In this document: piece after piece, positions 25,065 through 35,701 of the stretch | Layout: every line of letters begins with the position of its first letter | Numbering within the stretch: position 1 is the stretch's first letter | Source of the DNA: Dactylorhiza incarnata | Lineage: Eukaryota > Streptophyta > Magnoliopsida > Asparagales > Orchidaceae | Length of the DNA: 64,000 bases | Direction of reading: 5' to 3' | Assembly (NCBI GenBank): GCA_033032865.1 | Contig: JAWHQI010000049.1 | Span: 6,510,001-6,574,000 of the forward strand | Program-made: the position numbers and the translations under genes | Notes under the pieces: model-generated | What the model was told of the DNA's origin: nothing | What the model saw: only the letters and a program-made list of their open reading frames with translations | Database searches by the model: none

Positions 25065-25164
25065 TGTAACATCCCGACTTTGAAAAGGGGTCTAGCCGGT
25101 TCAGCTGAACCCTTGGAGGAACCTAGGCCGGGTCATCAGGCAATCACGACCCGACCTTCACCAC

Positions 25165-25800
25165 ACAGAGGTGATCATTTAGAGAAATGACTGTTTTGTG
25201 TAGCATTGTGCTTCGCCACAACGTCAAACTTGTTTATTGAGCATACGTGCTCCGAATCAACTTCTGTCAGTTGCGTTAGACTCGTATGGCCGATACGAGT
25301 GCAACGGAACTCATTTCGTTCCAATCTAAGGCCGTTTTGGAGAAAACGACTATTTTGAGTAATATCGAGCGTCGCAACAACGCCATTTTCAAATGTTAAG
25401 CAAACGAACTCCGAATTGAATTCCGTCAGTTGCGTTAGACTCGTATGGCAAATACGAGTGCAACCGAATTCGTTTCGTTCCAATTCGAGGTCGTTTGGAG
25501 AAAACGATTATCGCAACAACGCCATTTTCAAATGTTAAGCAAACGAACTCCGAATTGAATTCCGTCAGTTGCGTTAGACTCGTATGACCGATACGAGTGC
25601 AACCGAACTCGTTTCGTTTCAATCCGAGGTCGTTTGGAGAAAACGACTATTTTGAGTAATATCGAGCGTCGCAACAACGCCATTTTAGAATATTGAGCAA
25701 ACGAACTCCGAATTGAATTCTGTCAGTTGCATTAGACTTGTAAAGCCGATACGAGTGCAGCAAAATTCGTTTCGCTCGATTCCGACGTCGTTTAGTCAAG
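25165..25800. repeat. About 159-bp tandem repeat, four copies, with internal palindrome
   Basis: The marker TTGCGTTAGACTCGTATGG recurs at 25271, 25430, 25569 and (TTGCATTAGAC) 25727. Spacings are 159, 139 and 158; the short unit lacks about 20 bp near 25508. Each unit holds a near-palindrome ACTCGTATGGCCGATACGAGT. Confidence 0.85.
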
Positions 25801-26150
25801 TAAATAAAAATAAACGTTCGTAAAATTATAACATTTTCGAGATACGTAAACACTGGATTTCAACCCTGCCACGTCCATAGTGACCCGACACTCGATGACT
25901 CAGACTCATATTGACTTTGACCTACCATGGGGGACCCACCCGAGAGTTGACTTCGGTCAAATCCCTCTAAAATCACTTTGTTTGGATTTTTTTTTTTCTT
26001 ACAACTCATTTACACCTACACTTACCTCCAAGCAAACCTCCACTTAAACCATCACCCAAGGCCCATTGGGCTTTAACTTCCATAAAAATCAGATGGCCTT
26101 AAGGGTTGGAAGTAAGTCATTGCTATGAAGAAGGAGAGCCCAATCCAAGA

Positions 26151-26153
<3 letters not shown>

Positions 26154-26230
<77 letters not shown>
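26154..26230. repeat. (CT)n microsatellite
   Basis: An uninterrupted run of CT dinucleotides about 77 bases long lies in the U3 part of the LTR, about 190 bp upstream of the TATA box. A GA/CT run of this kind can act as a GAGA-type promoter element; here that is only a possibility. Confidence 0.95.
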
Positions 26231-26237
<7 letters not shown>

Positions 26238-26416
26238 ATTTTATTGGTTAAAACCAAGCCCTCCACATGGCTAATAGCCTACCTAGGCTTATAGGTTATA
26301 CCACTCCCCAATGGATGACTGCCACTTATCTTAACCAGATGGATGGAGGCAAGGCTTCTTCTCCATGGGAGAATAATCCCACATCGGGGAGAAGAGGAGG
26401 GGGCACCTCAAACTCC

Positions 26417-26423
26417 TATATAA
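26417..26423 (+). promoter_or_regulatory. TATA box of the long LTR
   Basis: TATATAA lies within CTCCTATATAAGGACCCC, followed by a C-rich leader (CCTCTCCCC) suited to a transcription start. The GC-rich stretch at 26460-26830 downstream would be leader sequence; its open frames look compositional. Confidence 0.6.
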
Positions 26424-27450
26424 GGACCCCTCTCCCCTCTAGCTAGACACACACCTCTCCCCCAAGCTCAGTCGAGCCAGCCCCACCCCCTGCCGGAGCC
26501 CCACCTCGCCGGAAAACCGAAATCCGAGCTCCACCACCCTCCACCACCTCCAATGGCGGAACTTGCCGGAAGCTCCCAGAGGACTCCAACAAGCCGGGAC
26601 CTTCCCCTCTCCTCCCTCCCTACGATCATGACGCCTTGCATGCGAGCTCCGGCGGCCGGAGCGCCGCCGCCACCTTCCCCCTCCCCTCCGTCCGAAGCAG
26701 GAAAATGGACAGCTCCGGCGGTGGCCGGCGGCGGCAGGCCACCTGACCACCGCCGGAGGGAGCGCCCGCCCCCTAGGAGTCGGTCGGGGGCGGAGCCATG
26801 GCCGGCCGGCGGCGGAGGAGACCGGTAAGGGGGCGGTTTGGTACAGGCGGCGGGGAAGAGAGTTTAACAAAAAAAATAATAATATAATTTTATAAGTTTA
26901 TATTATTATAATCAGATTTTGGTAATTATTTTCTGGAGGGAGAACTAAGGCTCAAATGGAAAAGTTTTGTACATGAAAGTTGCTCATCTTGGCTAGGGGG
27001 AACTGCTGTAAAAATTTCATAATTTTTGGAGGAGGCTAAGTATTTTTAGAAATTAAAATACTATGATATTTTGGGTTTTTGAATTATCAGAGGGCCTTAA
27101 CAGTGATGAAAAATTATAAAAAAATTGGGAAGCTTCCTACTACTGACCTACACCCACTGTAATTATTTTGGAATTTTTGGAATAGGTTTATTATTTTTAG
27201 ATGCTTAAAACCTATGTTATAAATTAATAATGAATCACGCTCTCCTCTAACACGTCTCCAAAAATTATGGAAAGCTTGGGAGGTTGGATCGCACCCTCTA
27301 AAAAGTTTGGGTAGTTTTAAAAGTAAAAATATCGATGCGCAGTTAAGGTCGCAATCGCGAGGCGACGCCGTCAATTCAATAACCTCAAGATAATTAAAAA
27401 TGTGAAATCAAGGCTCACGAAAATAAGGAACCTCATAAAATATAAGTAAG

Positions 27451-27570
27451 CTCCTATGAACGGAGAAAGAACAGAATTTCCTCCTATGAACGGAGATGGA
27501 ACAGAATTTCCTCCTATGAACGGAGATGGAACAGAACTTTCCTCCTATGAACGGAGATGGAACTGAAGCC
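27451..27570. repeat. 30-bp tandem repeat, four copies
   Basis: CTCCTATGAACGGAGATGGA recurs at 27451, 27481, 27511 and 27542. Each unit contains the small palindrome CTCCTATGAACGGAG. Confidence 0.9.
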
Positions 27571-27614
27571 TCCTGATTATGGAGTGATTGGACTACTAAC
27601 CCCTTTTATCTATT

Positions 27615-27890
27615 ATGCTCTCCAGTCTCGCACTGGTCCTGCGTTTACTTTCTGCATTTATTTCTAGTAATCCTGTCTCGCACTGGTCCTTTACATACTG
27701 TTTTCTGTACTTTCAATTCTCCAGTCTCGCACTGGTCCTGATATTATGGCATCTGCTTTCAGCCTATTATACTCCTGATATTATGGCCTCTGCTTTCTAC
27801 CTATTATACTGTTTGATATTATGGCCTCTGCTTTCGGCCTATTTTACTGTTTGATATTATGGCCCCCTGCTTCCGGCCTTTTTTGCTGCT
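27615..27890. repeat. Two short degenerate repeats (CTCGCACTGGTCCT and GATATTATGGCCTCTGCTTTC)
   Basis: GTCTCGCACTGGTCCT occurs three times (about 27625, 27677 and 27723). A unit of roughly 37-42 bp with GATATTATGGC occurs four times at 27740-27870. Confidence 0.75.
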
Positions 27891-28544
27891 TATGATTTAT
27901 TGCCTACTAATTTAGCGTCGACCTGAAGATGGGCCATTCCTTCAGGGTCAACCCTAAATAGTGCCGAACTGGCCGCCGCTTGTAGAGCCGAGCGGACAGA
28001 TCGATGTTTTGGCCTTCTCTTCTGTATTGCCTATAATTTAGAGTTGACGTGAAGATGGGACATTCCTTCAGCGTCAACCCTAAATAGTGCTGAACTGTCC
28101 GCCGCTTGTAGGACAGATCGATGTTTTGGCCTTCTCTTCTGTATTGCCTATAATTTAGAGTTGACGTGAAGATGGGACATTCCTTCAGCGTCAACCCTAA
28201 ATAGTGCCGAATGTTGAATCCGAAAATGGCACCTCCACGATCTACTCGAGGAAATAGGGAGAAAAGGAGGCCGCGAGTAGCTGGTTACTTGAGTCGCGAG
28301 TGAAGAGGGGATAAGAAGAGAGGGTCGCTAGCTTGCGGCGAGGCCAGACTTCGCCCGCCGTGGCAAATGCCACTCCTGCGACGGGCTTTCCCTTTATTTA
28401 ATAATCTGTATTACAGCTCATGGTGTTTAGTACATGGAAATAGAATGAGTACAAGAGAGTTGCGGGTAAGAAAAGAGTAAGCCGCGCGGGCTGTTTGCCG
28501 AGGTCGCTCGGCCTGGTCGCAGGGGTCGCTCGGCCTGTTCGCCG

Positions 28545-28733
28545 AGGTCGCCCGAACAGGTCGCCCGGACAGGTCGCCCGGACAGGTCGCCCGGACAGGT
28601 CGCCCGGACAGGTCGCCCGGACAGGTCGCCCGGACAGGTCGCCCGGACAGGTCGCCCGGACAGGTCGCCCGGACAGGTCGCCCGGACAGGTCGCCCGGAC
28701 AGGTCGCCCGGACAGGTCGCCCGGACATGTCGC
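28545..28733. repeat. 13-bp tandem repeat, about 14 copies
   Basis: The unit AGGTCGCCCGGAC is repeated almost perfectly. As 13 is not a multiple of 3, all three minus-strand frames read the same 13-residue peptide repeat, which shows the open frames are by-products. Confidence 0.95.
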
Positions 28734-28860
28734 AACTTGGTGCGGGTTGACTGTTTCTAGCCGCCGGTTTTGTCCCCCCACCTGCCTTTCCTCTGTTCAT
28801 GGTCGAGGGTCCTATTTATAGGCTCTGGGTCGATGTCGTCACCTCCGGTGAGCCGGTGAC

Positions 28861-29370
28861 TGGAGTTCTACCCGTGCGGACTGAAGGAGGAGGCCGCCTA
28901 CCCGCGCGGACTGAAGGAGGAGGCCGTCTACTCGCGCGGACTGAAGGAAGAGGCCACCTACCCGCGCAGACTGAAGGAGGATGCCGCCTACCCGCGCGGA
29001 CTGAAGGAGGAGGCCGCCTACCCGCGCGGACTGAAGGAGGAGGCCGCCTACCCGCGCGGACTGAAGGAGGAGGCCGCCTACCCGCGCGGACTGATGGAGG
29101 AGGCCGCCTACCCGCGCGGACTGAAGGAGGAGGCCGCCTACCCGCGCGGACTGAAGGAGGAGGCCGCTTACCCGCGCGGACTGAAGGAGGAGGTCGCCTA
29201 CCCGCGCGGAGTGAAGGAGGAGGTCGCCTACCTGCGCGGACTGAAGGAGGAGGCCGCCTACCCGCGCAGACTGAAGGAGGAGACCGCCCCACCTGGGCGA
29301 CTTGAAGGGAGAGGCCGCCCCACTTGGGCGGTTTGAATGGAGAGGCCGCCCCACTTGGGCGGTTTGAAGG
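28861..29370. repeat. 30-bp tandem repeat (14 copies) followed by about 32-bp relatives
   Basis: The unit AGGCCGCCTACCCGCGCGGA followed by CTGAAGGAGG recurs every 30 bp from 28871 to about 29290. Three diverged units with GGCCGCCCCACTTGGGCGG, a small palindrome, follow to about 29370. Open in several frames on both strands. Confidence 0.95.
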
Positions 29371-31470
29371 ATGAGGCTGCCCCTTCTCACCACTTCGGGT
29401 GTAAAAAGTGCCTTCGCGTGAGGTCTAATCCTTCCCGGGCGCATAATCTGCAAAAAATGTAGCAAAAGAGGCCTCCCAGGGTAGGATCGCCGATTTCTGG
29501 GTCAACACCGAACTGTCCACCGCTTGTAGAGCCGAGCGGACAGATCTATGTTTCGGCCTTCTTTTCTGTATTGCCTATAATTTAGAGTTGACGTGAAGAT
29601 GGGACATTCCTTCAGCGTCAACCCTAAATAGTGCTGAACTGTCCACCGCTTGTAGGACAGATCGATGTTTTGGCCTTCTCTTATGTATTGCCTATAATTT
29701 AGAGTTGACTTGAAGAATGAAGATGTGACATTCCTTCAGCGTCAACCCTAAATAGTGCCGAACTGTCCGCCGCTTGTAGAGCCGAGCGGACAGATCGATG
29801 TTTTGGCCTTTTCTTTTGTATTGCCTATAATTTAGAGTTGACGTGAAGATGGGGCATTCCTTCAGCGTCAACCCTAAATAGTGCCGAACTGTCCGCCGCT
29901 TGTAGAGCCGAGCGGACAGATCGATGTTTTGGCCTTCTCTTCTGTATTGCCTATAATTTAGAGTTGACGTGAAGATGGGGCATTCCTCCAGCGTCAACCC
30001 TAAATAGTGCCGAACTGTCCGCCTCTTGTAGATCCGAGCGGACAGATCGATGTTTGGTCTTTTCTTCTGTATTGCCTATAATTTAGAGTTGACGTGAAGA
30101 TGGGACATTCCTTCAGCGTCAACCCTAAATAGTGCCGAACTGTCTGCCGCTTGTAGGACAGATCGATGTTTTGGCCTTCTCTTCTGTATTGCCTATAATT
30201 TAGAGTTGACGTGAAGATGGGACATTCCTTCAGCGTCAACCTTAAATAGTGCCGAACTGTCCGCCGCTTGTAGAGCCGAGCGGACAGATCGATGTTTTGG
30301 CCTTCTCTTCTGTGTTGCCTATAATTTAGAGTTGACGTGAAGATGGGACATTCCTTCAGCGTCAACCCGAAATAGTGCCGAACTATCCGCCGCTTGTAGG
30401 ACAGATCGATGTTTTGGCCTTCTCTTATGTATTGCCTATAATTTAGAGTTGACGTGAAGATGGGACATTCCTTCAGTGTCAACCCTAAATAGTGTCGAAC
30501 TGTCCGCCGCTTGTAGAGCCGAGCGGACCGATCGATGTTTTGGCCTTCTATTCTGTATTGCCTATAATTTTAGAGTTGACGTGAGGATGGGACATTCCTT
30601 CAGCGTCAACCCTAAATAGTGTCGAACTGTCAGCCGCTTGTAGAGTCAAGCGGACAGATCGATGCTTTGGCCTTCTCTTCTGTATTGCCTATAATTTAGA
30701 GTTGACGTGAAGATGGGACATTCCTTCAGCGTCAACCCTAAATAGTGTCGAACTGTCCGCCGCTTGTAGAGCCGAGCGGACAGATCGATGTTTTGGCCTT
30801 CTCTTCTGTGTTGCCTATAATTTAGAGTTGACGTGAAGATGGGACATTCCTCCAGCGTCAACCTTAAATAGTGCTGAACTGTCCGCCTCTTGTAGAGCCG
30901 AGCGGACAGATCGATGTTTGGCCTTTTCTTCTGTATTGCCTATAATTTAGAGTTGACGTGAAGATGGGACATTCCTTCAGCGTCAACCCTAAACAGTGCC
31001 GAACTGTCCGCCGCTTGTAGAGCAGAGCGGACAGATCGATGTTTTGGCCTTTTCTTCTGTATTTCCTATAATTTAGAGTTGACGTGAAGATGGGACATTC
31101 CTTCAGCGTCAACCCTAAATAGTGTTGAACTGTCCGCCACTTGTAGAGCAGAGCGGACAGATCGATGTTTTGGCATTTTCTTCTTTATTGCCTATAATTT
31201 AGAGTTGATGTGAAGATGAGACATTCCTTCAGCGTCAACCCTAAATAGTGCCGAACTGGCCACCGCTTGTAGAGCCGAGCGGACAGATTGATGTTTTGGT
31301 TTTTCTTCTTTATTGTATATAATTTAGAGTTGATGTGAAGATGGGGCATTCCTTCAGCGTCAACCCTAAATAGTACTGAACTGGCTACCGCTCTCGCAGC
31401 AGCGCAGACGAATTGATGTTTTTGGGTTTTATTCCGTATTGACATTAATTTAGATTTGACGGGAACACCA

Positions 31471-31630
31471 GTTGCCTTCGAGAAATAATTACTACAGGGA
31501 ATGAAATGTTGCCTTCGAGAAATAATTCCTGCGGGAATGAAATGTTGCCTTCGAGGAATAATTCCTACAGGAATGAAATGTTGCCTTTGAGAAATAATTC
31601 CTACGGGAATGAAATGTGCCTTCAGAGAAT
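31471..31630. repeat. 36-bp tandem repeat, about five copies
   Basis: GTTGCCTTCGAGAAATAATT recurs at 31471, 31508, 31544 and 31580, with a partial unit near 31615. Each unit includes ATTCCTACGGGAAT, a palindrome. Confidence 0.85.
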
Positions 31631-32358
31631 ATAGGATGGCCGATGAGTTTTACTCTAAGGAAACCCGCACGACGGATGGTCTGGGAGGGCAACCCGTGCG
31701 AAACTAATAGAACTACGTGGGTCTGAGACCGTATGCAGGACGATACGGAGTACGTAGGCGGTGGTCGTGGGAAGACTGCCTCGGCCCAATAAGAGTCCAG
31801 ATATCCCCTCCCTTATAACTGTTATATTATGTTTGTGTGTTAGTAGGAGTTGGATTCTGTTTGTAGTTCTAATAACTTGTCTTTAGCATAGGTGATAGGT
31901 GCGGATGAGAGACAGTACCCAGGTGTGGATGAAGCCACAGAGCAGGCTACTTCAGGTACAAGTTGTTAAGCCGCATCCCTTTTGTTGTGCCCCACCCCAC
32001 AACATCTATATATTGGCAATGAATTAATGCGGCGGAGGTATGGATGTTATTCATACAGGTCTTGAGTTTAAGGTTTCTGTGATGATTAATCTTCCGCTAT
32101 ATTACTACGTCTTCCGCTAAGTGTTATAAAGTACACTCTTTGATGATGTCTTCCGCTAGAATACTACTTCCTCACTATGTTGATGTGTAGTGACTTTTGC
32201 TTAACACCACCCCTAGGCGTGACAACAGAGTGTTCAAGGAAGGGGGTTGGAGAAGCTAGTACTTCCACCCTTCGGGATCGCTTCGGCGTCGTGCCGAAAG
32301 GGTGGTGTGCGATAAGATCCCCCGGTCGGACCGTCGATTTTGGAGGGGGGGCCTTACA

Positions 32359-33019
32359 GGATGGGTGCCGTTCTGATGCAGAATGGGCACGTGATAGCAT
32401 AGGCTTCCCGTCAGTTGAAGAATCACGAACGGAACTACCCAATGCATGATTTGGAGATGGGAGCAGTTGTATTCGCTCTGAATATCTGACGGCACTATCT
32501 TTATAGCGTCCACTGCGACATATTTTTAGATCACAAGAATCTGAAGTACGTGGATACGCAGAAGGAGCTGAACATCCGACAGAGACGCTGGGTGGAGTTC
32601 TTATCGGACTACCAGTACATCATGCATTACCACCAAGAGAAGGCGAATGTGGTGGCAGATGCATTGAGCAGGAGAGCTACCACGTCAGGAGTAGAGCCCC
32701 AGTTGATGGCCATGGAGCTAGTATGGATGTTCGAGGACATGCAGATCTCCTTAGTATCCGAGGATGATCCGGAGCTTTATGAGTACCTAGTGACGATGAG
32801 TACCACATATGACATCTGAGACCACATTAGGGATGGGTAGAGGCAGGATGCCAAGCTAGAGCCGATATTCAGAGCCTTGGAGGCAGGCTCAGCTAGAGAC
32901 AATTCGTTGAAGGATGGCCTGTTGAGCTTTAGAGGCAGAGTATATATACCGGCAGGGGGCCGAATTCGGGAGGGCATCATGATAGAGGCTCACTGCAGTA
33001 GGTATTTGGTGCACCTAGG
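32359..33019 (+). pseudogene. Chromovirus RNase H and integrase N-terminus
   Basis: After the GGATG duplication the frame gives [48 protein letters not shown] and [15 protein letters not shown], which is RNase H. The linker leads to FRGRVYIPAGGRIREGIM and EAHCSRYLVHLG, the HHCC start of the integrase. Stops: A*ASRQ, NI*RHY, DI*DH and DG*RQD. The frame is cut after HLG at 33019 and resumes at 61803 with INKMTTDLKRTMYW. Confidence 0.9.
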
Positions 33020-33769
33020 TGTTGGAACCCGCATACCGGTCCAACCTGTTCGAGACTTGGGGAGTAGCTTGAGTTATTTCTCTCTTCGTCAGATCCCTAG
33101 GTCAAAGTATCCCGAGCTAAGAATTGGCCCTCACCGGTTGATAGATAGCTTCCTAAGAATGACCCACTGGCTGCAGCGAGGAGGTCCCGCAACTAACCCA
33201 GAAATCTCACTCGATTTCCCCTCCCAAAAACCAGAAGCTGAGCCTGTCTCAGACAGCACGAGGAAGACAACACAGGATCTCTAAGGGGGGGGTGGATCTA
33301 TGCTGATCTGAGACATAATGGGTCCTATTTATAGGCAAACTCTTCAAAGGGTAAGATGGTCCTAAAAGGCATGCAGATAGCTTCCTTCGCCTTAACCAAA
33401 TTACTATATGCAGACCAAAATGGTCTGCGAATAGCCCCTCGCGTCTTTTCGCATGCACTAACCGCACCCCCTGCTGGTCTACGGATAGTGAGAGAGGATT
33501 GATGAGTCGGGTTGACCTGTATTCGCCCAGCTCCCTCCCTGAGACTGTGGCTGAGGCGACTAGGTCTAGACCAACTCGCCAAGGGTGGGCTCTCCTGAGG
33601 CGATCTCGTCTTAGACCAGACCAACTCACCTCGCCCCGGGTAAGGAGGATCTTGACACGCAAGACGCGGCAGGGAAGGGTGTACTCGCTTCCCTACCCTG
33701 GGCGAGTAAGACCGTCTAGGATCTACTCGTTGAAACCTACCGGCCTACTCGCCAAATACGGGTTATACA
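33020..33769 (-). repeat. 3' LTR of the Tat-type element
   Basis: It is 750 bp and pairs with 61028-61797, where a short extra stretch occurs near 61738. A minus-strand TATA box (reverse of CTATTTATAGG, about 33328-33338) is present. On the minus strand it is preceded by the purine tract at 33770-33786. Confidence 0.9.
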
Positions 33770-33859
33770 CAATCCCCTCTCTTTGCGAGCTCGCTAGAGG
33801 TCGGAAAAAAGAGTCCAACCCCTTATTCGGCGAGGCCGCACGCTGGCTGGCTCTTCCTC

Positions 33860-33867
33860 TATAAATA
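33860..33867 (+). promoter_or_regulatory. TATA box ahead of the first antisense unit
   Basis: TATAAATA lies within TCTATAAATAGAG, followed by a C/T-rich stretch. The same 13-base context recurs at 35588-35600 ahead of the second antisense unit, which supports a promoter role in both places. Confidence 0.5.
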
Positions 33868-33878
33868 GAGTGGGGGTG

Positions 33879-35340
33879 CACCTTCCATCCTATATGCTTA
33901 ATTATCCTCCATGGGGGGGGGGGTCTTCCACGGCTGCAAACCGGGAGCTTGCTAACGATGAGCCTGAGGCTGTCGCCGTCCTCGACATCATTGGAGAGCT
34001 CCTGACGCCTCGCCCTCCTGGTTCTGCGAGGAAGAAGAAGTCCAAGCGGAAGAGAGCCGACCTTGAGCCACGCGAAAAATCCTACACAGATCCGGAATCT
34101 ACGGCTAGATGCGGACCCCTGCTTGGAAAAGTGATTACCTCGCATATTTATGAAGAGCTCAACGCTGACCCATATCATCGGCAGGGCAAGGGCGAGGTCG
34201 AAATCACAACGGGTGGGCTCGAGGAGGCGAGGCTACCTCTAGCAGATCTGGGTGCCCCGCTACTTGCTCCAGTTCGTCCAGCTGTAACACCTGGTAAGGA
34301 TACAATCTTCTCGCCTAATTAGGCTGAATCTGTACTGACCCCTTGTTATCTGCAGTGCTTCCTACTCACTCGGTTCAGTCTGGTCAACTCAGCGCAACGT
34401 TGTCGGTGGGTCTAGGGACTGCGTCCTCCTGGGACCCAGGGCAGGCTTTGGCCCTTCTTCCTCCTCCCTTGCAGTTGCCTCCTCAGCAGTCTGGGTAGGC
34501 CAGCCTGCCCGCCCAATTACTGGGGGAAATCTTTGGTGATAGGCCCCTTATTCGGAGGGACTGGCGTGGTCCTCCGCTTGTCTGCCTCGACTGGGGGGCT
34601 GCGGGCAGATCCACCTCAACATCAAGAAGGGAACAATACTCACGCGGGTACTCGCCTCGCTCGCCTTGTCGCCTTCTTCCTTTCTGTTACTTATCCTCGT
34701 TGTTTGCTTTCTTTCAGATAGCCAAGGGACTTCCTCTTCTAGCTGTCCGCCATCGATGAATTCGCTGTCAGGGTCGCCACCGCCTGCGGAGTCTACTCCT
34801 TTGAGGGAGCTACTCGCGGACCCGCCGGGCTTTAACAAGGGGTCGTAGGCTCGCTTGATTGTTGTCCTTCAAGAACACGATTCTTTTCTGATGTCTACAT
34901 CACCCGCCGAGGTGAACGTGTGATTGGTCGACCTCGGGGACCGCCTCTCTGAAGTGGAGGAATTTCAACAGCAGGTGCAGGGCAAAGATGGCCTCTTTGA
35001 CAGGGTGACTGACCTGGAGGCGAGGTTGTGTGAGGTGGAGACTCGCCAGCAAGCTACCGAAGATGATCTCCACTGCTTCGCGCAGGTGTCCGACACTGTG
35101 GGCGAGGCCTCCTTACTGGAAGAACACATCTGTCGAGGCGAAGATCACATCAGACAAAGTGAGGAGAGTCTGGAACAGGCCCGCGAAGACCTGCGAGCAT
35201 CTCACGGCATTACTTGTAGAGCTCGCCATCCCCATCACGTACGTCTTATGGGTAGCAATCCGCGGCGCCGCGATGGAGCCTCTTGGGCTGCATACCCCTT
35301 TTTGATGTGTTTCATTATTATATATTTTTTTGACGCTTGA
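33879..35340 (+). pseudogene. Antisense unit A of the Tat element, spliced, coiled-coil protein, degraded
   Basis: A plus-strand coding unit opposite to pol. The first open stretch (33879-34293) has ANRELANDEPEAVAVLDIIG, a basic patch RKKKSKRKR (possible nuclear signal) and ends at a GTAAGG donor. A TGCAG acceptor at 34351-34355 restores the frame (LPTHSVQSGQLSATL), which later meets a TAG at about 34494. The stretch from 34924 (DLGDRLSEVEEFQQQVQGK, DLEARLCEVETRQQ) is a likely coiled coil. I do not recognise a family. Layout resembles the C-terminal half of unit B (basic patch, splice site, coiled coil), so it may be a diverged relative. Confidence 0.5.
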
Positions 35341-35589
35341 TATGTAAAAGCACTCGTGACCTCTCGGGTCCCTGTGATGTGCATACGATATTTTTGTATG
35401 TCTTTTGTGTACTCGCGCTATGCGCTTAGAGGATTTCTGTTAAAGGCTTTTCATACTCGCACTATGTGTTTCCTTTATGTTAGGATCACTGCCTTTTACC
35501 CGCGCGTTGTTGAACTAGCTACTCGCGTAGGCGCACTCGCATAGGTAGTTGATCTGTTTGCGCGTGACCAGGCCAGGGCGGGGGGGGTC

Positions 35590-35597
35590 TATAAATA
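35590..35597 (+). promoter_or_regulatory. TATA box ahead of antisense unit B
   Basis: TATAAATA lies about 105 bp upstream of the ATG at 35702, with a C-rich leader in between. Context TCTATAAATAGAG is identical to that at 33858. Confidence 0.55.
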
Positions 35598-35701
35598 GAG
35601 GGTCCTCTAGAGTGGGTGGGTATGCTCCCATACCCCCTCTCCCCCCAAGCACTTTCTTCGAATCCCGCCCGCTAGACCTCTCCCCCTACTCGCCACATGC
35701 C

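Larger units (their letters stand above)
28212..29507 (-). mobile_element. Solo LTR inside the 126-bp array
   Basis: It runs from TGTTGAATCC to GGGTCAACA with target duplication CCGAA at 28207-28211 and 29508-29512. The flanking array unit is restored when it is removed. A minus-strand TATA box (reverse of CTATTTATAG, about 28812-28822) gives the orientation. It has no internal region. It carries its own 13-bp and 30-bp arrays. Confidence 0.92.
27911..31460. repeat. 126/117-bp tandem array, about 18 units, split by a solo LTR
   Basis: The marker GAAGATGGGACATTCC recurs at 27925, 28051 and 28168, then 29595, 29719, 29845, 29971, 30096, 30213, 30339, 30456, 30583, 30709, 30835, 30960, 31086, 31212 and 31338. 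Spacings are mostly 125-126 or 117. The short units lack 9 bp (about AGCCGAGCG) from the stem-forming GTCCGCC...GAGCGGAC. A second hairpin, GTTGACGTGAAG with CTTCAGCGTCAAC, is in every unit. Both unit lengths are multiples of three, which explains long spurious minus-strand frames. The solo LTR at 28212-29507 split the array after it had formed. Confidence 0.95.
25065..32358 (+). mobile_element. Very long solo LTR (or LTR-only element) inserted in chromovirus RNase H
   Basis: The insertion begins TGTAACATCCC and ends GGCCTTACA, with target duplication GGATG at 25060-25064 and 32359-32363. The RNase H frame resumes exactly after it (GCVLMQNGHVIA). I find no primer site, no purine tract and no retroviral domain inside, so it looks like one LTR. 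Without the nested solo LTR (28212-29507) it is about 6 kb, most of it made of tandem arrays. A core promoter lies at 26417. It resembles the chromovirus LTR only in its ends and general design. Confidence 0.75.

Noticed and set aside
26553..26828. GC-rich open frame starting MAELAGSS
   Set aside because: It sits in the leader region after the LTR TATA box, is Pro/Arg low complexity, and is open on both strands.
28398..29465. Repeat proteins (RATCPGDLSGRPV and RLPARTEGGG)
   Set aside because: Products of 13-bp and 30-bp DNA arrays. The 13-bp array gives the same peptide in all frames, showing a DNA-level cause.
27907..31445. Repeated minus-strand frames with a KECPIFTSTLNYRQY motif
   Set aside because: They come from the 126/117-bp array whose unit lengths are multiples of three; no start context or other support.
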